From Candidatus Cloacimonadota bacterium (GTDB taxonomy: Bacteria; Cloacimonadota; Cloacimonadia; Cloacimonadales; TCS61), in the NCBI GenBank assembly GCA_014382915.1, contig JACNIV010000026.1, positions 1-7,520 of the forward strand: DNA of 7,520 nucleotides. The letters run 5' to 3'. Position 1 is the stretch's first letter. Each line of letters opens with the position of its first letter. This document shows, one piece after another, positions 1 to 6,338 of this stretch. The notes below the pieces were generated by a model. It had not been told where the DNA came from. It was given only the letters and a program-made list of their open reading frames with translations, and did no database searches. A program made the position numbers and the translations under genes.

Positions 1-1531
1 TCCTGCCCTGGATGAGGAAACATATACTCTGAAAAAAAATGATCTTGTTATAGCCGATGCTACAAAACCCATCGCTCTTGCCGGAGTTATCGGGGGAGAA
101 AATTCCCATATCACTAAAGAAACTAAAGATGTTGTCATAGAAGCTGCGAATTTTCTTTATTCTTCTATCAGGAGAACTGCAAGTCGCTTGAAAATATCTA
201 CAGATTCTTCTTACCGTTTTGAACGTGATATTGCCGATGAAACAGCCGAACTTGTAAGTCAACGTGCCTGTCAGTTGATTCTTGAATTAGCGGGGGGGGA
301 GCTATTAAAGGGCAAGCTGGATTCTTATCCAAACCCTGTTGAGAAAAGAATCGTTGGATTGCGACCTTCAAGAGTAAAGAAACTTCTAACTATTACAGTA
401 TCTAACAAGCAGATCATCAATTATCTTGAACCATTGGGATTAAGGCTTTCGGAACAGGAAACAGATCTTCTCAAATTTGAAATTCCTTCTTACAGAAAAG
501 ATCTGGCTCGTGAGATCGATCTGATTGAAGAAATTATCCGTCTGCACGGTTATAATTCTGTGGAATCTTTTCTTAAACCACAAAAAATTATGGATAAAAC
601 CACCTTTTATACTCGCAGAAAAGTAAAAAATGTTCTTGTTAGTAATGGCTTTTCCGAAGTGATAAACTGGAATTTCGGAGACCCAGCAGATCTGGACAAA
701 TTGAATATTCCTACAGATGATGAACGACGTAACAATGCTAAACTAAAGAATCCTCTGGGTTCAAGCTTTTCCATTATGCGTTCCATGCTGATCCCACAAT
801 TGCTGAAAAATGCATTATTTAATATTCACCATGGTCAGAAAAACCTGAAAATATTCGAACAGGCTAAGGTTTTCACAAGACATAATGAAAAATTAGCAAC
901 GGAAAAATTGCATCTTTCTGCACTTATTACCGGTGCTTTGCATCCTGTTTACTGGGAAGAGGATCAACATCCAGCGAATTTTTATGATGTAAAAGGTATC
1001 GTTGAAGAAATTCTGGATGTACTTTGTTTATCAGCCCCGATATTCAAAGTATCGAGTGAAAAATTCTACCAACCCGGACTTGCTGTAGATATTTTTCTCA
1101 AGGAAAGGATGGTCGGTAGTTTTGGTAAGATTAATCCCAAAATAGCCGGTAAGTATGATATCGAACAACCGCTTTTCATGCTTGATATTAAATTGCAGGA
1201 TATTTTTAAATTACAGAAGAGTGTGAAGCCGATTTTCCATGATATTCCAAAATTCCCGCCAGTTCTGCGCGATCTTTCATTTGTTATTTCCAAGGAATAT
1301 TCTTATAATGAAATAATGAATTCCATATATTCAATAAATAAGGTACTCATAACAAAGGTTGAACTTTTCGATGAATACATTGGAAAAAACATCAAAGATG
1401 GATATCGAAGCCTGACTTTCAGTCTGATTTTCAGCTCCGATACAAAAACCTTGACGGATGACTATATAAATAATATTCTACAAAAAGTTATTGAGAAATT
1501 AAAAAGTGACTTCAACATTGAGATGAGGTAG
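1..1531 (+). CDS. pheT: Phenylalanyl-tRNA synthetase beta subunit, C-terminal part (5' end outside window)
   Basis: Beta chain of the cytoplasmic alpha2-beta2 enzyme that charges tRNA-Phe with phenylalanine. The frame is open from base 2 and gives about 509 residues up to the TAG at 1529-1531. The family is usually near 800 residues, so about 300 N-terminal residues lie to the left; the TTG at 188 is internal, not a start. Visible in order: the end of the B3/B4 editing domain (LAGVIGGENS, bases 80-109; TDSSYRFER, about 200-226); the B5 domain (about 353-560) with its acidic helix DLIEEIIRLHGY; the synthetase-like core (NPLGSSFSIMRSMLIPQLL near 752-808, YDVKG near 983-997); and the C-terminal anticodon-binding FDX-ACB domain (FPPVLRDLSFV near 1253-1285, FDEY, TLTDDYIN). 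Two usually conserved spots differ: RFERGVD reads RFERDIA, and HPGRSA reads QPGLAV. The frame is intact, so the gene is probably functional. Its last codons carry the ribosome binding site of the next gene. Confidence 0.97.
   Translation, partial: PALDEETYTLKKNDLVIADATKPIALAGVIGGENSHITKETKDVVIEAANFLYSSIRRTASRLKISTDSSYRFERDIADETAELVSQRACQLILELAGGELLKGKLDSYPNPVEKRIVGLRPSRVKKLLTITVSNKQIINYLEPLGLRLSEQETDLLKFEIPSYRKDLAREIDLIEEIIRLHGYNSVESFLKPQKIMDKTTFYTRRKVKNVLVSNGFSEVINWNFGDPADLDKLNIPTDDERRNNAKLKNPLGSSFSIMRSMLIPQLLKNALFNIHHGQKNLKIFEQAKVFTRHNEKLATEKLHLSALITGALHPVYWEEDQHPANFYDVKGIVEEILDVLCLSAPIFKVSSEKFYQPGLAVDIFLKERMVGSFGKINPKIAGKYDIEQPLFMLDIKLQDIFKLQKSVKPIFHDIPKFPPVLRDLSFVISKEYSYNEIMNSIYSINKVLITKVELFDEYIGKNIKDGYRSLTFSLIFSSDTKTLTDDYINNILQKVIEKLKSDFNIEMR
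1521..1528 (+). promoter_or_regulatory. Ribosome binding site inside the pheT 3' end
   Basis: AGATGAGG ends six bases before the ATG at 1535 and lies within the last codons of pheT. It supports that ATG as the start of the coiled-coil gene and suggests that the two genes are translated from one message. Confidence 0.6.
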
Positions 1532-1534
1532 TAT

Positions 1535-1858
1535 ATGGAAGAAAAACCAGTTTTATCTCTGGATGAAAAGATCCAGAAATTAATAAATAATTATACCGAA
1601 CTTAAAACCAAATATGCTGACCTGGTTGTACAAAAAGCAGAAATAGAAAAAGCCAATTCCGAATTAAGTGAATTCAAATCTCAGAACAGCGGGAAATTAG
1701 AAGAACTCCATGAATCTTTTAACAAACATCAGGAAGAGATTGAATTTCTACGTAATGAAAATCGAAATTTGAGATCCCAGGTGGAAAAATACGAAAACAA
1801 AATGAAAGAGGCTTCTTCCAAAATCGATAGTATTTTTGGTCAGTTAAGTGATCTTTAA
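1535..1858 (+). CDS. Small coiled-coil protein, probable ZapB-like division factor
   Basis: A soluble 107-residue protein, almost entirely charged heptad-like helix (Glu, Lys, Asn, Gln and Leu rich) from about residue 8 to 98. It has no signal peptide, membrane segment or cysteine. It ends in a short hydrophobic motif, IDSIFGQLSDL. The start ATG lies three bases after the pheT stop and has a good ribosome binding site (AGATGAGG). Small coiled-coil proteins directly upstream of zapA are common in bacteria and are usually annotated as ZapB-like or TIGR02449-type; they are thought to bridge ZapA to other division components. Position, size and C-terminal shape fit that group. Coiled coils align with many unrelated proteins, so the role rests mainly on the neighbouring zapA. 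An alternative is a generic structural coiled-coil protein. Confidence 0.75.
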   Translation: MEEKPVLSLDEKIQKLINNYTELKTKYADLVVQKAEIEKANSELSEFKSQNSGKLEELHESFNKHQEEIEFLRNENRNLRSQVEKYENKMKEASSKIDSIFGQLSDL

Positions 1859-1863
1859 CTAAA

Positions 1864-2139
1864 ATGAAATCTATAGAGATCGAGTTATTAGGCAGGAAAT
1901 ATTTCTTTAGAAGTGATAACCCTGAAAAACTTCAGGAAACAGCAAGGTATCTCGAATCTCAATTGGAAGAATTAAATAGCAGGTTCAATACAGTAGATCA
2001 GAATAAACTGTTTGTTCTTTATGCTTTAATGATAACAGAAAAATATTTATCAACGATCGAAAATAATAAAGAACTAAACAAAGAGTTTGAGCAGATAACC
2101 AATATGCTCAATAATCAGGTTCTGGAAAACGAAGCATAA
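1864..2139 (+). CDS. zapA: Cell division protein ZapA
   Basis: A 91-residue cytosolic protein of the ZapA family, which binds FtsZ and cross-links its protofilaments to stabilise the division ring. The N-terminal globular part shows the family pattern: a beta strand (MKSIEIELLGRKYFFRSD), then PEKLQETARYLESQLEEL, corresponding to the family's x-G-x-x-Y-x-(I/F)-x-x-(D)-(P)-E-x-L-x-x-A-x-Y-(L/V). A central helix (NKLFVLYALMITEKYL) and a C-terminal coiled-coil helix follow. The length is normal (about 85-110 residues). The ATG lies five bases after the upstream stop; no strong ribosome binding site is present, so translation probably depends on coupling to the coiled-coil gene. The gene is followed directly by the structured region interpreted as 6S RNA, and its stop codon touches that RNA's outer stem. 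A zapA-6S RNA order is known from proteobacteria. Confidence 0.9.
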   Translation: MKSIEIELLGRKYFFRSDNPEKLQETARYLESQLEELNSRFNTVDQNKLFVLYALMITEKYLSTIENNKELNKEFEQITNMLNNQVLENEA

Positions 2140-2308
2140 CGCCTGCGGTATTCGTGATATTATTTTTGTTTTTGAACCAATTACGAACGGGAAGTCGAGC
2201 CATTTGCGGCGCACGAGCCGGACATGATTCGGATGTGTAAAGCAGATAAGGTAGACATCCACCTTGTTTCCGGTTCGCTAAAACAATAATACACGGTACT
2301 GCGGGTTA
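2140..2308 (+). ncRNA. ssrS: Probable 6S RNA (RNA polymerase regulator)
   Basis: The gap between zapA and rny folds by hand into one long interrupted hairpin. Outer stem: 2142-2149 with 2298-2305 (8 pairs, two of them G-U). It continues as 2154-2156 with 2292-2294, ATTATT 2159-2164 with AATAAT 2285-2290, TGTTTT 2167-2172 with AAAACA 2280-2285, and GAACC 2174-2178 with GGTTC 2272-2276. The exact register within the A/T-rich stretch is flexible. Then comes a large open region (about 2179-2205 opposite 2240-2271), with a side hairpin on the 3' strand (AAGGT 2248-2252 with ACCTT 2261-2265) and an apical hairpin (GCAC 2211-2214 with GTGT 2235-2238, CCGGA 2218-2222 with TTCGG 2228-2232). This resembles 6S RNA: a long closing stem, a central bubble mimicking an open promoter, and a small hairpin on the 3' side. 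Size (about 170 bases) and position after zapA also fit. 6S RNA binds sigma-70-type RNA polymerase holoenzyme and inhibits it in stationary phase. Exact ends are estimates; no own promoter or terminator was recognised. Confidence 0.72.
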
Positions 2309-2324
2309 ATATAAATTTTAAAAA

Positions 2325-2331
2325 AGAGAGG
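2325..2331 (+). promoter_or_regulatory. Ribosome binding site of rny
   Basis: AGAGAGG lies six bases before the ATG at 2338, in an A-rich leader between the 3' strand of the putative 6S RNA and the gene. It fixes the start of RNase Y just ahead of its membrane anchor. Confidence 0.65.
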
Positions 2332-2337
2332 TTAACA

Positions 2338-3897
2338 ATGCAATATATATATATCCTGGCAGGATTTGCCATAGGTATCATTTTTGCTCTTATCATCAGC
2401 TATGTAAAAAAAACAACTGCAGATAAGAACATACTTAAATCTAATGAACTTGCAAAAAAAATCATTGATGATGCAAGTAATGAATCAGAGAACCTGAAGA
2501 AAACAGCCGTGCTGGAAGCTAAGGAAGCCTGGTATAAAACCCAGAAAAACTATGAAGACGAAATAGCACAGCGAAAGAAAGAAATCTACGTTCTGGAAAA
2601 GGAATACAATGAGAGAGTATCAAGTTTGGATAAACGCCTGGAAACTCTGGATAAAAAAGAGACTAATCTCCAGGAATTTGAAAAGAAGATAAAAACCGAA
2701 GAAACTGAAATTCAGAATAAGAAAGGTGAATTGGATAAGCTGATCGAACAGCAAAATTCAAAGCTTTCTGAAATTGCCAAGTTATCTCGAGAGGAAGCGA
2801 TCCAGATACTCAAGAACAATCTAAAAAATAAAGCTCGTAATGAAGCTGTGAAAGAAATTCGTCAGATAGCGGAACAAACTAAAGCGGAAGCAAACAAACT
2901 TGTTGCAGGTATCCTGTCTACAGCGGTTCAAAGAATGGCTGTTGATTATGTATCGGAATCCACAGTTTCTGTAGTTTCACTTCCAGATGACGAAATGAAA
3001 GGACGCATAATCGGGCGTGAAGGAAGAAATATCAGAGCATTTGAAAAAGCTTCTGGTATCGACCTGATCATCGATGACACACCGGAAGCAGTCGTACTCT
3101 CCGGGTTCGATCCTGTAAGAAGAGAAATCGCCCGTCTTTCATTGGAAAAACTGATATCCGACGGTAGGATCCATCCTGGCAGGATAGAACAGGTTATAGA
3201 AAAAACCTCCAAGGAAATGGATGAGAATCTTGTTGAGATCGGTGAAAAAGCCTGTATGGAAACCAATGTTCATAATATTTCCCCGAATCTTGTCAAATTG
3301 ATCGGCAGACTTAAATACAGAACCAGTTACGGTCAGAATATTCTTCAACATTCGATCGAATCTGCCTGGATTTGCGGTATCCTGGCTACTGAACTTGGAT
3401 TGGATCAGGAATTAGCCCGGCGCTGCGGATTTCTGCATGATTTAGGAAAAGCAATCGATCATGAATATGATGGCTCACATGCAAACCTGGGTGCCAATGT
3501 TGCCCGGAAAAACGGCGAAAGTAAAATAGTTATAAACGCTATCGAAGCACATCATGAAGAAGTTGAATATCAAAGCGTTTATGCAGTTCTTACGCAGGTT
3601 TCCGATGCCATTTCCGGTGCCCGTCCCGGAGCCAGAAGGGAAATGCTGGAAACCTATATGAAGCGTCTTTCCAAAATGGAAGAAATTGCAAATTCTATTG
3701 ATGGTGTTAATAAATCTTTTGCTATTCAAGCTGGAAGGGAATTGCGGATTATTGTTGATCCAGTTTTGGTTGACGATAAAAAAACTGCTTATATTGCGTC
3801 TGATATTGCTGAAAAAATAGAGCAGGAAATGCAATATCCCGGACAGATAAAAGTGATGGTTATAAGGGAGACCCGACATACTGCGGTGGCAAAATAA
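2338..3897 (+). CDS. rny: Ribonuclease Y
   Basis: Membrane-anchored endoribonuclease that starts mRNA decay. The 519 residues match the family length (about 510-520). Domains in order: one N-terminal membrane helix (about residues 4-22, YIYILAGFAIGIIFALIIS); a long charged coiled coil (about 30-190); a KH RNA-binding domain (about 208-275) with the GxxG loop GREG at 226-229; and an HD catalytic domain (about 335-430). Metal-ligand candidates of the HD domain are H338 (ILQHS), the doublet H367-D368 (FLHDLGKA) and D423 (VSDAISGARPGARRE). The C-terminal part, including RELRIIVDP, is also typical. The start is set by AGAGAGG upstream. No key residue is missing. The TAA stop overlaps the ATG of ymdB by one base, so the two proteins are probably made together; rny-ymdB pairing is also known from Bacillus subtilis. 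Confidence 0.97.
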   Translation: MQYIYILAGFAIGIIFALIISYVKKTTADKNILKSNELAKKIIDDASNESENLKKTAVLEAKEAWYKTQKNYEDEIAQRKKEIYVLEKEYNERVSSLDKRLETLDKKETNLQEFEKKIKTEETEIQNKKGELDKLIEQQNSKLSEIAKLSREEAIQILKNNLKNKARNEAVKEIRQIAEQTKAEANKLVAGILSTAVQRMAVDYVSESTVSVVSLPDDEMKGRIIGREGRNIRAFEKASGIDLIIDDTPEAVVLSGFDPVRREIARLSLEKLISDGRIHPGRIEQVIEKTSKEMDENLVEIGEKACMETNVHNISPNLVKLIGRLKYRTSYGQNILQHSIESAWICGILATELGLDQELARRCGFLHDLGKAIDHEYDGSHANLGANVARKNGESKIVINAIEAHHEEVEYQSVYAVLTQVSDAISGARPGARREMLETYMKRLSKMEEIANSIDGVNKSFAIQAGRELRIIVDPVLVDDKKTAYIASDIAEKIEQEMQYPGQIKVMVIRETRHTAVAK

Positions 3898-4676
3898 TGA
3901 ATATTCTCTTTATTGGTGATATTTTCGGCTCACCGGGCAGGAAAATAATTCAGGAAGAATTACCCCGCTTGAAAGAAGAATTTTCTGCAGATATTACAAT
4001 TGCCAATGGAGAAAATGTAGCTCACGGGAAAGGCATTACAGAGAAAACTGCTTTGCCTCTATTCGATGCGGGAATCGATGTATTTACAAGTGGAAATCAC
4101 CTCTGGGATAAACGTGAATCACTGGATTATTTGAAAATTGAAAAAAGGATCATTAAACCCCTGAATGCAATGGCAAAAACTATCGGTCATGACAGGTTCT
4201 TTAAAACTGCTCCCAATGGAGAAAAATTAGCGATCATCTGTTTGATAGGACAGGCTTTCATGCCTCCGATCGATTCACCTTTGAATACATTAGAAAAAAT
4301 ACTTCCCGAAATAAGAAAAGAAACAAATAATATCCTGGTGGATTTTCATGCGGAAGCCACTGCAGAAAAACGAGCTATTGGTTACTATTTTGATGGTAGA
4401 ATCAGTGCTCTTATTGGTACACACACTCATATCCAAACTGCCGATGAAGAGATCCTTCCCAATGGTTCCGGATATATTACCGATGTGGGAATGACCGGTC
4501 CTCATGATTCAGTGATCGGTATGAAAAAAGAAATTATCCTGGAAAAGATGACAACCGGAATGCCACAGAAATTTGACGTGGCTGATGACGGTTTGCAGAT
4601 CAATGCTGTCTTCCTGAAGATTGATGAAAAAACAGGGAAAACCCTCGAAATAAAAAGAATTCGCAGGAAATATTAA
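3897..4676 (+). CDS. ymdB: YmdB-family metallophosphoesterase (TIGR00282)
   Basis: A cytosolic 259-residue protein of the YmdB family. The B. subtilis member hydrolyses 2',3'-cyclic nucleotides and affects biofilm and motility gene expression. The di-metal site is complete by family comparison: D8 (GDIFG), E39-N40 (NGEN), N67-H68 (SGNHLWD), H151 (DFHAEAT), and H176 and H178 (GTHTHIQT). The C-terminal YITDVGMTGP and GLQINAV stretches are also typical, and the length equals the family norm (about 260). The ATG overlaps the rny stop as TAATG; a weak GGTGG at 3885-3889 may help ribosomes rebind. The pairing with RNase Y suggests a shared role in RNA turnover: cyclic phosphates are common RNA breakdown ends, and YmdB could clear them. 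The pairing is seen; the link is inference. Confidence 0.95.
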   Translation: MNILFIGDIFGSPGRKIIQEELPRLKEEFSADITIANGENVAHGKGITEKTALPLFDAGIDVFTSGNHLWDKRESLDYLKIEKRIIKPLNAMAKTIGHDRFFKTAPNGEKLAIICLIGQAFMPPIDSPLNTLEKILPEIRKETNNILVDFHAEATAEKRAIGYYFDGRISALIGTHTHIQTADEEILPNGSGYITDVGMTGPHDSVIGMKKEIILEKMTTGMPQKFDVADDGLQINAVFLKIDEKTGKTLEIKRIRRKY

Positions 4677-5536
4677 TGCCAGATAAACTGACCGGTAAAC
4701 CGGTAACAAAAGAGATTTATGCTAAAATAAGATCCAAAATTGAAGATCTGAAGTTAACTCCTAAACTTGTTATCATAATGATCGGGGAAGACCCAGCCGC
4801 ACAATATTATGTTCAAAACCTTGAGAAAAGAGGTTTAAAAATTGGCATAATAATTGAAACAAAAACTTATGGAACAGATATCACCCAAACTGAGATCCTG
4901 AACCAGATCGATGATCTAAACCAGGATGATTCAGTACACGGAATAATGATCCAGAAACCACTTCCATCTCATCTCGATGAATCGGAGATCGTTATGAAAC
5001 TTTCACCGGAAAAGGATATGGATGGGTTTCATCCCATAAACATGGGAAATCTTATACTGGGGAAAGAAGGTTTCCTGCCCAGTACTCCTACTGCGGTTTT
5101 AGAATTACTTGATTTCTATAATATTGAAACATCTGGAAAAAATATTGTGATCATTGGCCGAAGTAATATAGTAGGCAAACCGTTGGCTAACTTGCTACTG
5201 CGAAAAAACAAAACAGGCAATGCCACAGTAACTGTTTGCCATAGTAAAACAGAAAATTTATCAGAGATCACAAGAAAAGCAGATATTCTGATCGCTGCTA
5301 TAGGCAAAGCTTTTTTTGTAACAGCAGATATGATAAAATCAGATTCTATTGTAATAGATGTGGGAGTAAACCAGATCGATGATCCCGAAAAAGGACATCG
5401 TTATGTAGGCGATGTAGATTATGAAAACTGTTTTCACAAAGTCTCTGCCATTACTCCTGTTCCGGGGGGAATAGGAACTATTACAACTGCTGTCTTGTTG
5501 AGAAATGTTCTCTCTGCAGCCCAAAAAGCTAATTAA
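4676..5536 (+). CDS. folD: Bifunctional methylene-THF dehydrogenase / methenyl-THF cyclohydrolase
   Basis: Cytosolic FolD interconverts 5,10-methylene-, methenyl- and 10-formyl-tetrahydrofolate with NAD(P), supplying one-carbon units for purines and formyl-Met-tRNA. The 286 residues match the family (about 280-300). Visible: Y45 and K51 in the YVxxxxK motif (K51 equals the catalytic Lys56 of E. coli FolD), HGIMIQKPLP with Q93, KDMDGFHP with D116, the nucleotide-binding GRSNIVGKPLANLL (161-174), IDVGVNQ, and ITPVPGGIG near the C-terminus. Three positions differ from the usual form: the first lysine of YVxxKxK is Leu49, the usual PCTPxG reads PSTPTA, and the usual GGVGPMT reads GGIGTIT. Since the catalytic lysine, Gln and Asp remain, activity is expected. 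The ATG overlaps the ymdB stop (TAATG); AGGA at 4664-4667 is a suitable ribosome binding site. Last gene of the plus-strand cluster. Confidence 0.96.
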   Translation: MPDKLTGKPVTKEIYAKIRSKIEDLKLTPKLVIIMIGEDPAAQYYVQNLEKRGLKIGIIIETKTYGTDITQTEILNQIDDLNQDDSVHGIMIQKPLPSHLDESEIVMKLSPEKDMDGFHPINMGNLILGKEGFLPSTPTAVLELLDFYNIETSGKNIVIIGRSNIVGKPLANLLLRKNKTGNATVTVCHSKTENLSEITRKADILIAAIGKAFFVTADMIKSDSIVIDVGVNQIDDPEKGHRYVGDVDYENCFHKVSAITPVPGGIGTITTAVLLRNVLSAAQKAN

Positions 5537-5585
5537 GAAAATAAATCTGACACAGTCTGATGATCAATTTTTATTATTAGATCTC
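5537..5585. other. Convergent intergenic gap, no clear terminator
   Basis: A 49-base AT-rich gap between the ends of folD (plus) and the iron-sulfur gene (minus). Only weak A/T pairing (AATAAA with TTTATT) and a three-pair GAC/GTC hairpin are visible; no GC-rich hairpin followed by a T-run was found on either strand. Termination may depend on Rho or on weak structure. Confidence 0.4.
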
Positions 5586-6338
5586 TTAGCAAGTCATACA
5601 ATCATCTTTAGGACAGAATTTAATGCACTTTAAACAATGAATACAATTGTGATCGGTGATATCTTCGTATTTCGATATATCTATATTCATAGGACAGTTT
5701 TTCGTACAGATACCACAATCGATACAAACTTCCCAATTTCTTTTGATCACATGTTTTTTAATGCCTGTTATTTTCCCAATAAATTGAAATATGTTCATTA
5801 AAGCAGCATAAGGACAAAGGTAACGACACCAGGATCTTTCAATAAAAAAGCCACCAACAAAAATTATAATTAGTGTAATTATACCAAAAAATGATATCGA
5901 GTTAGGAAAAGAAATTGCCACTACCGGACAAAAAGACATATATAAATATTGAATCAGAAATAATGCCATTATAAATGTAATAATTAATATAACATATTTA
6001 ACCACTCCCAATATTCTGTGAATAGTTAAAGGAAGTTGAGTTTTTCTTTTTTGGGGATTAAGCTTAAAAAGATATTCCTGCATAGTTCCCAAAAAGCAAA
6101 TATAACCGCAGAATTTCCTACCAATAAATATGGTACTAACAGCTATTAGAAGACCGATAACCACTATCTGTATGTAAGCAAAATATCCATTTAAAGTCAT
6201 TGTTCCAAAGCAGATGGTAGCATAAGGGCAAAATTGATGGCAAGTATGAAATTTATAGGGAATCAGGATCAGGATAAATATAACCCAGAGACCCAGGAAA
6301 ATATTCTGGATTAGTTTTCTTATTGTAAATTTATTCAT
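5586..6338 (-). CDS. NapH/CcoG-like membrane 4Fe-4S protein
   Basis: A 250-residue inner-membrane protein of the polyferredoxin type (Fer4_5 plus double Fer4; relatives include NapH, the NosR C-terminal region and CcoG). Numbered from MNKF: membrane helices at about 10-28, 53-73, 112-132 and 148-167. Between them are cysteine motifs: HTCHQFCPYATIC (C33, C37, C43), GRKFCGYICFLG (C77, C81), a CP at 137-138, and RSWCRYLCPYAALM (C171, C175). The C-terminal domain has two classic [4Fe-4S] motifs, C205-C208-C211-C215P and C232-C235-C238-C242P, and ends in an extra CxxC (C247, C250). The likely role is electron transfer across or along the membrane; the partner is unknown. Start choice: ATG at 6338 has GAGAG at 6347-6351, eight bases upstream; the in-frame ATG at 6353 (five more residues, MRVAY) has no well-placed binding site. 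The gene overlaps the upstream amidohydrolase by 8 bases (23 from the other start). Confidence 0.88.
   Translation of the reverse strand: MNKFTIRKLIQNIFLGLWVIFILILIPYKFHTCHQFCPYATICFGTMTLNGYFAYIQIVVIGLLIAVSTIFIGRKFCGYICFLGTMQEYLFKLNPQKRKTQLPLTIHRILGVVKYVILIITFIMALFLIQYLYMSFCPVVAISFPNSISFFGIITLIIIFVGGFFIERSWCRYLCPYAALMNIFQFIGKITGIKKHVIKRNWEVCIDCGICTKNCPMNIDISKYEDITDHNCIHCLKCIKFCPKDDCMTC

Noticed and set aside
2110..2140. Promoter for the putative 6S RNA inside the zapA 3' end (CATAAC at 2135-2140)
   Set aside because: The hexamer lies too close to the apparent RNA start, and no matching upstream element was found.
2209..2266. Possible SRP (4.5S) RNA or riboswitch in the zapA-rny gap
   Set aside because: The conserved SRP core (GGAAGGAAGCAGCC-like) is absent, and no known riboswitch core was recognised; the long closing stem with a central bubble fits 6S RNA better.
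2074..2396. Two short minus-strand reading frames (2074-2262 and 2181-2396) across the zapA-rny gap
   Set aside because: They lie antisense to zapA, the structured RNA and rny, show no recognisable domain, and their composition is explained by the RNA stems and the opposite-strand genes.
3475..3879. 134-residue minus-strand frame inside rny
   Set aside because: It is the antisense shadow of the conserved HD domain of RNase Y, with no family resemblance and no plausible start signal.
5544..5580. Intrinsic terminator between the convergent genes
   Set aside because: TGATCA is a simple palindrome that cannot form a loop, and the remaining pairing is short and A/T only; no GC-rich hairpin with a T-run is present.
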